Origin: Roseomonas sp.
GTDB lineage: Bacteria; Pseudomonadota; Alphaproteobacteria; Acetobacterales; Acetobacteraceae
Direction: 5' to 3'
NCBI GenBank assembly: GCA_020249285.1
Contig: JADCFX010000004.1
Coordinates: 144,924-208,923, forward strand
Length of the DNA: 64,000 nucleotides
The translations under genes were made by a program, and so were the position numbers. Below are positions 44,315 through 52,868 of the stretch, in pieces. Positions within the stretch are counted from its first letter, which is position 1; the number at the start of each line of letters is the position of its first letter. The notes beneath the pieces are model-generated. The model had not been told where the DNA came from, did no database searches, and was given only the letters and a program-made list of their open reading frames with translations.

Positions 44315-45157
44315 TTACTTGCCCCCCGGTGCCCAGCGATAGGCGCGGCTTGTGGCTTCGCCCATCAGCATGGCGCGATCACTATCCGAAAGCCGATCCG
44401 ATTTCAGGAAGGAATCCACACCTTCCGCATAGGTCATCAATTCCACCGCGCGAGTCCAATCCGTGCCCCAAAGGCAGCGCTGCATACCAAAGGCATCGAA
44501 AATACGCGCAAGGGGTTCCCAAATATCGGCGTAAGGGTATTCACCGCGCGAAAGCGTGCAGGCGCCGCTGATTTTGACGACGATATTCGGGAAAGCCGCC
44601 AACGCCAACAGCTTGGGCAATTCATCAAAGCCATTGTCCATCCGTGGCGGTTCAAAAGGCTGTTGCAAGCCAAGATGGTCAATCACCAGGCGCGTATCCG
44701 GATTGCGCCGTGCCAATTCATGCACCTGATCCAGCCTGCCCCAGCAGAGCAAATTGACCGGCAGGTCACGCTTCGCCGCCGTTGCCAGCACGTGATTTAT
44801 GCCGGGGTCGGCGGGGTCTGCCGAAACATCACCGCGCATCATGATGCGAATGGCAACCGCGCCAGGGGTTACCTGCCAATCGGCGATGGTCTCCGCCACC
44901 GCTGGATCATTGGGATCAACCGGCTTCACCAACGCAAAACGATCCGGATAGGTATTGCGTACAGAAACCGCATAGCTCGCGTCAAAGCGATACATGGTGA
45001 AGGCGGAAACCAGAATCGCGCCATCCACGCCGACCGCATCCATGGCTTTGACCATGTCAGCGCCGGTGACCTCGGGCGGGCCATGCAGCACCGCATGCCA
45101 GGGGCGGCCGGGATGGTTGCGTTCATAGGCATGGACTTGCGCGTCAATGATCGGCAT
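44315..45157 (-). CDS. Amidohydrolase 2 family protein (PDC-lactonase-like)
   Basis: 280 residues. It begins MPIIDAQVHAYERNHPGRPW. The usual HxH metal motif reads QVH, so the first His is Gln. Later landmarks are VIDHLGLQQP and CLWGTDWTRA with the catalytic Asp. Relatives hydrolyse 2-pyrone-4,6-dicarboxylate and similar lactones. It shares a divergent 130-base region with the PEP-mutase-family gene. Confidence 0.82.
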   Translation of the reverse strand: MPIIDAQVHAYERNHPGRPWHAVLHGPPEVTGADMVKAMDAVGVDGAILVSAFTMYRFDASYAVSVRNTYPDRFALVKPVDPNDPAVAETIADWQVTPGAVAIRIMMRGDVSADPADPGINHVLATAAKRDLPVNLLCWGRLDQVHELARRNPDTRLVIDHLGLQQPFEPPRMDNGFDELPKLLALAAFPNIVVKISGACTLSRGEYPYADIWEPLARIFDAFGMQRCLWGTDWTRAVELMTYAEGVDSFLKSDRLSDSDRAMLMGEATSRAYRWAPGGK

Positions 45158-45289
45158 GGCGGTTCCTCGGAGCAGGATTTTTATGACCGAAGCCTAGGCT
45201 TGGGCCGTCTGCGCAGCAAGGCGTGGGTCTTGGTGGCAAGCACATTCCGATCTAGCGTAACGCTTATTCAACCTGATCGAGGAAACACC

Positions 45290-46150
45290 ATGACCCCGCC
45301 CGAGAGAATGCGCGCTTTGCTCGCCAAGCCTGATTTCGTTGTCATGCCTGCCGTATGGGACGGGCTGAGCGCTAAGCTTGCCGCCGGCGCTGGTTTTCCA
45401 ACAGCCTTCCTGTCCGGTTCATGTGTGGCCGCCAGCCGCTTGGGCGGGCCGGATCTGGACCTGATTTCTTTCGCCGAGATGTTTGACAGTTTCAACATGG
45501 TGCGTGGTGCGGCGCCCGATACGCTGGTGCTGGCCGATGGCGATCATGGCTATGGCAATGCCATGAATGTGCAGCGCACAGTGCGCGCTTATGGTCGCGC
45601 CGGTGCCGCCGCGATCTTGATTGAAGACAAGATCACGCCGCGCGCCCTGACCGCCGCCGGCAAGCCCTGCCTGCCACGTGAAGAAGCGCGCATGAAAATC
45701 CGCGCGGCTGTTGAAGCCGCCAAGGAATCCGGCATCCTGATTTTGGCGCGCACCGATTGCCGCCCGACCGCCGGCATTGATGAAGCCGTGGCGCGGATTG
45801 AGATGTTTGTCGAAGAAGGTGCGGATATTCTTTTCCTGGATAGCCCCGCCGATGATGCGGAAATCCATCATGCGGTGGCGGCTGCGAAGGGACGGCCTTC
45901 CTTCGCGGTGCTTTCCCCAGGCGGGGCGCGCGCCACACCGACGCGTGATGAAGCCAAGGCGCTTGGCTTCAAGATCGGCACCTATCCGACTGGCATGCTC
46001 TCCCCCGCCGCGGCGGGCATGAAGGCAGGGCTTGCCGCGCTGCAAGCCGGGCTTTCGGAAGCGGCAAGCGCGCTCCCTTCGGCGGAATTGCGGGATACAC
46101 TTGGCTATGGCGATTACGATTCCAAAGCCAAAGCCTTCATCGTTTCCTGA
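45290..46150 (+). CDS. Isocitrate lyase/PEP mutase superfamily protein
   Basis: 286 residues. It has the TIM-barrel core with the metal-binding DGDHGYGN, ILIEDK and a catalytic-loop region GKPCLPREEA instead of KKCGH. Such variants include oxaloacetate decarboxylases and carboxyphosphonoenolpyruvate-type lyases; a 2-methylisocitrate lyase is less likely with this loop. The ATG at 45290 has GAGGAAAC upstream; the frame runs far upstream but that part is antisense to the amidohydrolase. Confidence 0.85.
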   Translation: MTPPERMRALLAKPDFVVMPAVWDGLSAKLAAGAGFPTAFLSGSCVAASRLGGPDLDLISFAEMFDSFNMVRGAAPDTLVLADGDHGYGNAMNVQRTVRAYGRAGAAAILIEDKITPRALTAAGKPCLPREEARMKIRAAVEAAKESGILILARTDCRPTAGIDEAVARIEMFVEEGADILFLDSPADDAEIHHAVAAAKGRPSFAVLSPGGARATPTRDEAKALGFKIGTYPTGMLSPAAAGMKAGLAALQAGLSEAASALPSAELRDTLGYGDYDSKAKAFIVS

Positions 46151-46171
46151 AGTGATGCCGTTCGGGTGTGA

Positions 46172-47569
46172 TTACCCGACCGGATCAATCGGCGTAATAG
46201 GCGCGCCGGCGGCTTCAATGGTGGCGCCGGCTTGCAGCAGCAAATCCTCGCGGTAACGGCCTGCGAGTAGCTGCACACCAACCGGCACGCGGCCTACCGT
46301 GCCGGTGGTGACCGTAAGGCCAGGTAGCCCCATCAGCGGTAGCCCCACTTGCGTGAGCTGCGCTTCCATAATACGCCGGAAAGCCGCTGGGCTTTCGACA
46401 TCTTCCTGATCGCGGAAGGGCAATTCGCCGGAAACTGGCGTGATCGCAACCGGGAAGCGCTCGAAAAACTCCATCCAAAGCCGCAGGAAATAGGACCGCT
46501 TTTGCAGCGCATCCATGAAGCTGTTCAGATCGGGATTGGGGCAAAGTTCTTCCATCTGCGCGAAGATGAAGCTTGCATCTGGATCACCTTCCTGTTGCAG
46601 CGCGCTGTTCAAGCCACGGCGGCTTTCCGCGAGCCAGAGCATGGCTTGCAATTGCGCGGGTTCGCGCAAGGGCGGTGTATCGGCTTCCTCAATCGTCCAG
46701 CCGGCGGCTTCCAGGCGCTTCGCCGCATCGCGCAGCGCGGCTTGCACTTCCGGCTGCAACTTCATGCCATCAGGCGAAAGGCAAAGTGCCGCCCGCTTTG
46801 GCGCGGGCGGGCCTTCCATGGCGGCATCCACCCACCAGGGGTCGCGGATATCGCGCGCGCACATGGCGTCGAAAGCGAGCTTCACATCGGCGATGCTGCG
46901 CGCAAGTGGGCCACTCACGGCCATCACCTGCCCGCCGATATGGCGTTCCGCACCTGAAGCATTCCAGGCCGGAATGCGCCCAAGTGTGGGGCGCAGCCCG
47001 TGAATACCGCAGGCGTAGGCGGGGTAACGGATGGAACCGCCAATATCCGTCCCGTGCCCAATGGCACCAATGCCGGCCATGGTCGCGGCCGCCGCACCGC
47101 CCGAAGAACCGCCAGGCGTAATGCTGGGATCACGCGGATTTTTCGTGTGCCCATGCAGAGAATTGCGCGTGAACCACCTCAGAGAAAAGGCCGGCGTATT
47201 GGTCCGCCCAACAATCACCGCGCCCGCCTTGCGCAGATTGGCGACCACGGGATTGTCCTGCTTCGCGATCAAATCCTTTTGCAGGCGCAAACCATTGGTG
47301 GTGGCGAAACCCTGCTGATCCGTGTTCACCTTGATGGTGATGGGCACGCCGGCGAGCGGCCCGGCATCTTCGCCTCGCGCGATCATGGCATCAATGCGCG
47401 CAGCGTCCGCGAGCGTCTCCTCTGGCCGATGATCCACCACGGCATTGATCTTGGAATTCACCGCATCAAGCCGCGCCAGCGCATCCTTTGCGGCTTCAGT
47501 GGCGGAGACTTGCTTGGACCGAATACGCGCCGCGAGATCGGTTGCGGTAAGGCGCCAAAGATCGCTCAT
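46172..47569 (-). CDS. Amidase (amidase-signature family)
   Basis: 465 residues. The Ser-cisSer-Lys triad is Lys80 (GVPITIK), Ser155 in TPGGSSGGAA and Ser179 in GTDIGGSIRYPA. It hydrolyses an amide to a carboxylic acid and ammonia. It is the last gene of the minus-strand acyl-CoA cluster, 30 bases after an acyl-CoA dehydrogenase gene, so it may release the acid that the cluster activates (inference). Confidence 0.92.
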   Translation of the reverse strand: MSDLWRLTATDLAARIRSKQVSATEAAKDALARLDAVNSKINAVVDHRPEETLADAARIDAMIARGEDAGPLAGVPITIKVNTDQQGFATTNGLRLQKDLIAKQDNPVVANLRKAGAVIVGRTNTPAFSLRWFTRNSLHGHTKNPRDPSITPGGSSGGAAAATMAGIGAIGHGTDIGGSIRYPAYACGIHGLRPTLGRIPAWNASGAERHIGGQVMAVSGPLARSIADVKLAFDAMCARDIRDPWWVDAAMEGPPAPKRAALCLSPDGMKLQPEVQAALRDAAKRLEAAGWTIEEADTPPLREPAQLQAMLWLAESRRGLNSALQQEGDPDASFIFAQMEELCPNPDLNSFMDALQKRSYFLRLWMEFFERFPVAITPVSGELPFRDQEDVESPAAFRRIMEAQLTQVGLPLMGLPGLTVTTGTVGRVPVGVQLLAGRYREDLLLQAGATIEAAGAPITPIDPVG

Positions 47570-47599
47570 GATTCTTCTTCCTGTGATGCGTGCACTGCC

Positions 47600-48763
47600 T
47601 TAACCCGGCAGCGCGAGGACATTCTTGCTGATGATATTGCGCTGAATCTCATTCGACCCGCCATAAATGGTCGAAGGCCGCGCCTGAATATAGAGCCCTG
47701 TCGGGTTCAGGTTGCGATTGCCTTCCATGGGGTCCAGCAAGCCGGCATTCTCCCCACAGATTTCCAGCATGGTATCCGTGATGCGCTGAAACAGCTCAGT
47801 CTGAAACACCTTCAGCATGGACACATCGGGGCCCAGCGTTTCACCCCGCCTGACCTTATCCACGAAAACCCCGTAGAGCGATTTCAGATCTTCCAGATCA
47901 AGCCGCAGCTTGGCGTAGGTGTCCTGAAACACCGCATCTTCCCAAACCCCCATCCGTTCCGCGAGTTGCTTCAGGCGCGAAAACGCATAGGCCGAAAGCC
48001 GGGGTGAGCCGAGGTAAATACGTTCAAAAGAAAGCAGCGCCTTCGCCATATCCCAGCCTCGGTTCGGTGTGCCCACCAGATTGGCCGCGGGCACGCGCAC
48101 ATTATCGAAGAACACCTCACAGAATTCGTCGTGATATTCCAGATTGATAATGGGCTTCACGGTAATGCCGGGCGTATTCATGTCCACCAGCAGGAAGGAA
48201 ATGCCTTCCTGCTTCTTCGCGTTCTTATCTGTGCGCACCAGCAGGAAGCACCAATTGGCGTCCATGGCGAGTGTGGTCCAAATCTTCTGACCATTCACCA
48301 CATAGGTATCGCCATCCAGCACCGCTTCTGTGCGCAAAGCCGCCAAATCCGACCCCGCATTGGGTTCGGAATAGCCCTGGCACCAGATATGCTCGCCAGA
48401 AAGGATTTTCGGCAAAAACCGCTGCTGCTGTTCGCGCGTGCCGTGATTGATCAGGAGTGGCCCAACCATGACAATGCCATGGTCATTGGTGCGCGCGCAG
48501 CCATGGCGTTCGATTTCTTCGGTGAAAATGATCTGCTTCGCCGGGGACAGCCCAAGTCCGCCAAATTCACGCGGCCAGCCGGGGCAGAGCCAGCCTTTCT
48601 CGGCTAGTTTGTAATACCAGGGCTTGTTTTCATCCCAATGCAGGCGCTTCGGTGGATTGCGCAAATCGGCTGGATATTCCGCCTCAATCCAACTGCGCAC
48701 ATGCAGGCGGAAGGCTTCATCTTCCAGCAGATTCAGATCCTGGGTTTCGCGTGGTTCGATCAT
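47600..48763 (-). CDS. Acyl-CoA dehydrogenase, large subunit-like
   Basis: 387 residues from the ATG at 48763; a longer frame upstream is antisense-like. The flavin region reads CQGYSEPNAGSDLAALRT and TLAMDANWCFLLVRTD. The C-terminal loop is YGGSNEIQRNI, lacking the Glu of the medium-chain YEG motif. It and the 356-residue partner may form a heteromer, as in steroid-type FadE pairs (inference). It follows the enoyl-CoA hydratase gene after 4 bases. Confidence 0.9.
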   Translation of the reverse strand: MIEPRETQDLNLLEDEAFRLHVRSWIEAEYPADLRNPPKRLHWDENKPWYYKLAEKGWLCPGWPREFGGLGLSPAKQIIFTEEIERHGCARTNDHGIVMVGPLLINHGTREQQQRFLPKILSGEHIWCQGYSEPNAGSDLAALRTEAVLDGDTYVVNGQKIWTTLAMDANWCFLLVRTDKNAKKQEGISFLLVDMNTPGITVKPIINLEYHDEFCEVFFDNVRVPAANLVGTPNRGWDMAKALLSFERIYLGSPRLSAYAFSRLKQLAERMGVWEDAVFQDTYAKLRLDLEDLKSLYGVFVDKVRRGETLGPDVSMLKVFQTELFQRITDTMLEICGENAGLLDPMEGNRNLNPTGLYIQARPSTIYGGSNEIQRNIISKNVLALPG

Positions 48764-48767
48764 GTAT

Positions 48768-49553
48768 TCAGCCTCCGGTAAAATTAGGCTTGCGCTTGGC
48801 GAAGAAGGCCGTGCGGCCTTCCTTGAAATCTTCTGTCGTGAACAGCGCTGCCTGATAGGTTTGTTCCTGCGCCAAAGCCTCATCCAGCCCATCGGCGAAG
48901 ATTTGCTTGGTGAAGGCGATGGGGCCGGGTGCCTCGGCTGCCAAGAAGCGCGCCTTTTCCAACGCCATTTCCAAAGCCTTGCCGGGCGGTGCCACGTAAT
49001 CCACCAGGCCAATGCGTTCGGCTTCAGGTGCGGCGATCACCTCATGGAAAAACAGGATGCGCCGCGCACGGCCAATGCCAACACGCGCGGGCAGGAAATG
49101 CGGCAGGCCCATATCGGACATCAGGCCAATCTTATGGAAGCCCGCCGTGAAGCGCGCATTTTCCGCCGCCACAATCACATCACATGCGCAAGCGACCGCC
49201 ATGCCGGCCCCCGCCGCCCAGCCTTCCACGGCGGCAACAATCGGCTTGCCGCCCTTGGCCATGAGGCGCACGAGCTTATGGGTGCGGCGCATCCGCTCCC
49301 GCCCCGCCAGCGTGCTATCAATATCCATGGAGGAAATATCGCCGCCAGCGCAGAAGGTGCCTTCCGCGCCTGTCACCACAATGGCGCGGATTGTGTCATC
49401 GCCATGGGCGCGTTCCATCACGTCTTCCATCGCGGCGCGCAGCATGGGCGCGATGGCGTTCTTGCGTGATGGGCAATCAATGGTGACGATCAGCACCGCG
49501 CCATCGCGTTCTTCCAGAATGCGTTGACGCAGCGGTTCAGCGGCGGCGTTCAT
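48768..49553 (-). CDS. Enoyl-CoA hydratase/isomerase
   Basis: 261 residues of the crotonase fold. The oxyanion segment is GTFCAGGDISSMD and the second is EGWAAGAGMAVACACDVIVA, ending FLPARVGIGRARRI. It hydrates the double bond made by the adjacent acyl-CoA dehydrogenases. It overlaps the upstream dehydrogenase gene by ATGA. Confidence 0.93.
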   Translation of the reverse strand: MNAAAEPLRQRILEERDGAVLIVTIDCPSRKNAIAPMLRAAMEDVMERAHGDDTIRAIVVTGAEGTFCAGGDISSMDIDSTLAGRERMRRTHKLVRLMAKGGKPIVAAVEGWAAGAGMAVACACDVIVAAENARFTAGFHKIGLMSDMGLPHFLPARVGIGRARRILFFHEVIAAPEAERIGLVDYVAPPGKALEMALEKARFLAAEAPGPIAFTKQIFADGLDEALAQEQTYQAALFTTEDFKEGRTAFFAKRKPNFTGG

Positions 49554-50620
49554 TCCGCATCCTCCGGCGCGAGGGCCATGAAACGGCGGCGATGCAAAGC
49601 GGCGGAACCGAATTGATTGGCAATCACCATGCCGCGACGCAGATAAAGCCCGACATCATATTCATCCGTATAGCCGATGCCGCCATGTAGCTGGATGGAT
49701 TGGCGCAAAACCATCAACCCGCTTTCGCCAGCGCGCGCCTTGGCCTTGGAAACGGCGGCCTTGCGCGCATCACCTTCCGCGCCACCATCCAAGGCCTCCG
49801 CCGCCGCCTCCACTGCGGCGCGTGTCAGCGAGAGATGAATTTTCAAATCCGCCGCACGATGTTGCAAAGATTGGAAAGTGCCAATGATCCGGCCGAATTG
49901 CTGGCGCGTTTTCAGATAGGCCAGCGTCATGTCAAAGGCGCGTTCCATCAGCCCGACCATGGCGCCCGCCGTCATCAGCGCGGCCTCATCCAAGGCAGCA
50001 TCCAACACGGCACCAATATCAGCGGCGATTCGTTTGCCGCGCGCAGGATCAGCGCGCAGCGTGCCGAAATAACCGCCATCCATTGTTTTTTCCAAGGATA
50101 GATCAGCCCCCGCTGCCGGCACGGCGTAAAGCGCCAGCCCCGCGCCTTCACGCACCGGAACCAGAAACACATCTGCACCCCCTGCTTGCGGGATAAACAC
50201 GCGTGGCGCATCGGCATTGCCCGGCGCGGCCAGCGTATCAGCGCGTTCTTGCCAGGCGGTCAGCACCATTTGCTTGCCAGCGAGCAAAGGGCCAAGCAGC
50301 GATTGATCATCCGCGCCCGCCAACAGGCGCGCGGAGAGCATCGCCGGGATCAGCGGTTCGGGCGCCAAGCCACTTGCCAATTCTTCAGTCAGCGCAATGG
50401 CTTCGCTCATGCCAAGCCCAGCGCCACCGGCGACTTCCGCCACAGCCAGGCCGATCCAGCCGAATTCACCCATCTGACCGAAGATGCCCTTGTCGAAACC
50501 GGGCGCTACAAAGCGCAGTGCACGTACGCGCTTGCTGTCTCCGCCGCGCGGTGCCACCGCACCTGCGCTATCGCGGATCATGCGGATGGATTCCGCGCGT
50601 TCTTCCAAAACCTCACTCAT
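49550..50620 (-). CDS. Acyl-CoA dehydrogenase, shorter partner
   Basis: 356 residues. The N-terminal helix bundle and the C-terminal RQQFGRIIGTFQSLQHRAADL are kept, with LHGGIGYTDEYDVGLYLRR for flavin-ring contacts. The middle beta domain is reduced and lacks the standard SEP-x-x-GSD motif. This degenerate pattern is common in subunits of heteromeric acyl-CoA dehydrogenases. Upstream of the hydratase gene by ATGA. Confidence 0.88.
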   Translation of the reverse strand: MSEVLEERAESIRMIRDSAGAVAPRGGDSKRVRALRFVAPGFDKGIFGQMGEFGWIGLAVAEVAGGAGLGMSEAIALTEELASGLAPEPLIPAMLSARLLAGADDQSLLGPLLAGKQMVLTAWQERADTLAAPGNADAPRVFIPQAGGADVFLVPVREGAGLALYAVPAAGADLSLEKTMDGGYFGTLRADPARGKRIAADIGAVLDAALDEAALMTAGAMVGLMERAFDMTLAYLKTRQQFGRIIGTFQSLQHRAADLKIHLSLTRAAVEAAAEALDGGAEGDARKAAVSKAKARAGESGLMVLRQSIQLHGGIGYTDEYDVGLYLRRGMVIANQFGSAALHRRRFMALAPEDAE

Positions 50621-50640
50621 GTTCTTATTCCTTGCATGCG

Positions 50641-51282
50641 TCAGTTCGTATGCAGCTTGGCACCACTCGCCGCCTGTATTTGGTCAAAGGTCACGCCCGG
50701 CGCCAGATCGCGCACCACAAAACCCTTGCCCTGCACCACATCCAAAACACCAAGATTAGTGTAAACGCGGCTGACGGCGCCTGGCGTTGTCAGCGGGTAG
50801 CTGCAGCGTTCCACAATCTTGTGTCCGCCATCCTTGGTGCTGTGTTCCATCACCACCCAAAGACGCTTGGCGCCAGCGCCGAGATCCATCGCGCCACCAA
50901 CGGCGGGGGCTGAATCATTCTCGCTGGTCGCCCAATTGGCGATATCGCCATTGGCCGCCACTTCGAAGGCGCCCAGCACACAAAGATCAATATGACCGCC
51001 GCGAATCATGGCAAAGCTATCGGCGTGGTGGAAATAGGAACCACCAGGCCGCAGCGTGACCGCCTGCTTGCCGGCATTCACCAGCCAGGGGTCCACCTTA
51101 TCGGGTGCGGGCGCAGGCCCCATGCCCAGAATGCCGTTTTCCGAATGCAGAATCACTTCGCGTTCCAGCGGCACGTAATTCGCGATCATGGTCGGAATGC
51201 CGATGCCAAGATTGACGAACCAGCCTTCCGGAATGTCTTCGGCGACACGGGCGGCCATTTGCTTACGGTCAAAGCCAGTCAT
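50641..51282 (-). CDS. CoA-transferase subunit B
   Basis: 213 residues from the ATG at 51282. The nucleophile Glu48 is in SENGILGMG, the subunit-B signature. Subunit A is the next gene upstream. Together they swap CoA between a dicarboxyl-CoA (often succinyl-CoA) and a 3-oxoacid, as in ScoAB or PcaIJ. The particular acceptor is not clear. Confidence 0.94.
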   Translation of the reverse strand: MTGFDRKQMAARVAEDIPEGWFVNLGIGIPTMIANYVPLEREVILHSENGILGMGPAPAPDKVDPWLVNAGKQAVTLRPGGSYFHHADSFAMIRGGHIDLCVLGAFEVAANGDIANWATSENDSAPAVGGAMDLGAGAKRLWVVMEHSTKDGGHKIVERCSYPLTTPGAVSRVYTNLGVLDVVQGKGFVVRDLAPGVTFDQIQAASGAKLHTN

Positions 51283-51308
51283 GGTCTGATCCCCTCTTTC
51301 TTGCCTGC

Positions 51309-51989
51309 TCAAGCCCATGCCGGGCCACGGTCAATATGCAACACGCGCTTCACGAAGATGCCAGGCGTATGCACATTCTCCGGCACAATCTCACCAAGCT
51401 CTCGGATATGGCTGACCTGCGCGATGGTCATATCGGCTGCCATGGCCATCACCGGATTGAAGTTCCGCCCGCTGGAACGATAGGTCAGATTGCCCCAGCG
51501 ATCCCCTTCCCAGGCTTCCACCAACGCTACATCGGCCTTCAGCGCATGTTCCATGACATAGGTGCGGCCGTTGAATTCGCGCTGTTCCTTGCCATTGGCG
51601 AGGATAGTGCCAACCGATGTCGCGGTGAAAAACGCTGGCACGCCAGCACCAGCAGCGCGCATGCGTTCCGCCATGGTCCCTTGCGGCACAATCTCAAGCT
51701 CGATCTTGCCTTGGCGATAAAGTTCCTCAAACACCACGGAACCAGCGGAACGCGGGAAGGAACAGATGATCTTCCGCACCCGACCCAATTCCATCAGCCG
51801 CGCCAAGCCAACGCGGCCCGTGCCGGCGTTATTGGCAACGCAGGTCAGGTCTGTCGCACCCTGTTCGATCAGCCCTTCAATCAATTGGTCAGGCTGGCCC
51901 ACGGCACCAAAGCCACCGATCAGAACGGTTGAACCATCCTTGATACCAGCCATGGCATCGGCCATGGATTGAACAATCTTGTTGATCAT
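51309..51989 (-). CDS. CoA-transferase subunit A
   Basis: 226 residues. The GGFGAVGQPDQLIEGL segment and GNLTYRSSGRNFNPVMAMAA are typical of the alpha chain. It forms a heterotetramer with subunit B 27 bases downstream. Activates an organic acid without ATP. Confidence 0.94.
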   Translation of the reverse strand: MINKIVQSMADAMAGIKDGSTVLIGGFGAVGQPDQLIEGLIEQGATDLTCVANNAGTGRVGLARLMELGRVRKIICSFPRSAGSVVFEELYRQGKIELEIVPQGTMAERMRAAGAGVPAFFTATSVGTILANGKEQREFNGRTYVMEHALKADVALVEAWEGDRWGNLTYRSSGRNFNPVMAMAADMTIAQVSHIRELGEIVPENVHTPGIFVKRVLHIDRGPAWA

Positions 51990-52009
51990 GCGTCTTTTCC
52001 CATCATCAT

Positions 52010-52867
52010 TCAGGCAAAACGAAACAGGCCATTGCTGACGACAATCTTGTCGCGTTCCACCACCCGCGCGCGGAAGGCGGCGCCGCCTGCTTCATGCCAA
52101 ATCTCGCTACGGATCGTCTCACCGGGATAGACCGGGGAAGAAAAGCGCAAATCCATCTTTCCGAAGCGCGACGTATCGTAATTGCAAAGCGTCTTCAACA
52201 GCGCATGGCAGACCGTGCCGAAGGTGCAAAGTCCATGCAGAATGGGGCGCGGAAAGCCGGCAGCGGCGGCGATTTTCGGGTCTATATGCAGCGGGTTCAA
52301 ATCCGTGTTCAGCCGATAGATCAGCGCCTGTTCCGGGCGCGTTGCCAGATCAAACGTGATATCCGGTGCGCGGTCCGGTTCTGGATGCGGCTGCTTCACC
52401 GGCGCGCTCGGCCCGCCGAAACCGCCATCGCCGCGCAGAAAGGATGTGCTGGTGAGTGTCGCCAGCAAATCACCCGTCTTCGCGTCAATCACCTGGCGTT
52501 CGGAATACATCAGGGCGCCCTTGCCTTCGCCGCGATCCACCAGGCCCGTCACGCGCGAACGGCCAATGATTTCGCCTTCTGTCGGCAAGGGTTTGTGCAG
52601 GATCAGGCCCTGTTCGCCATGGACGATCTTCACCCAATCCATGCCGGTATCGGGATTGCGCGACCAAAAGCCAGGCGCGCCGAGCACCACGGGCATGGAG
52701 GGCATGACTTTCAGGCGCGGCTCATAAAGAAAATCAAGCTGCTGTTCATCCATCGGGTCCTGACCGAGCCCGACAGAGAAATTATACATCGCCACATCCT
52801 GCCAGCGCAGATGCTGACGCATTTCCGGGATGGGGTAGTTCAGCAGCTTTTCGTAGATGATTGGCAT
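52010..52867 (-). CDS. MaoC-family (R)-enoyl-CoA hydratase-like protein
   Basis: 285 residues with two hot-dog halves: an N-terminal inactive one (about 1-140) and a C-terminal one whose hydratase-2 motif reads YRLNTDLNPLHIDPKIAAAAGF, with Asp and His catalytic. It resembles the hydratase of peroxisomal MFE2 type. It begins two bases before the stop of the synthetase gene upstream. Confidence 0.9.
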   Translation of the reverse strand: MPIIYEKLLNYPIPEMRQHLRWQDVAMYNFSVGLGQDPMDEQQLDFLYEPRLKVMPSMPVVLGAPGFWSRNPDTGMDWVKIVHGEQGLILHKPLPTEGEIIGRSRVTGLVDRGEGKGALMYSERQVIDAKTGDLLATLTSTSFLRGDGGFGGPSAPVKQPHPEPDRAPDITFDLATRPEQALIYRLNTDLNPLHIDPKIAAAAGFPRPILHGLCTFGTVCHALLKTLCNYDTSRFGKMDLRFSSPVYPGETIRSEIWHEAGGAAFRARVVERDKIVVSNGLFRFA

Positions 52868-52868
52868 G

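Noticed and set aside
44276..45289. Upstream extension of the PEP-mutase-family frame
   Set aside because: It is antisense to the amidohydrolase gene; the true start at 45290 has a good ribosome-binding site.
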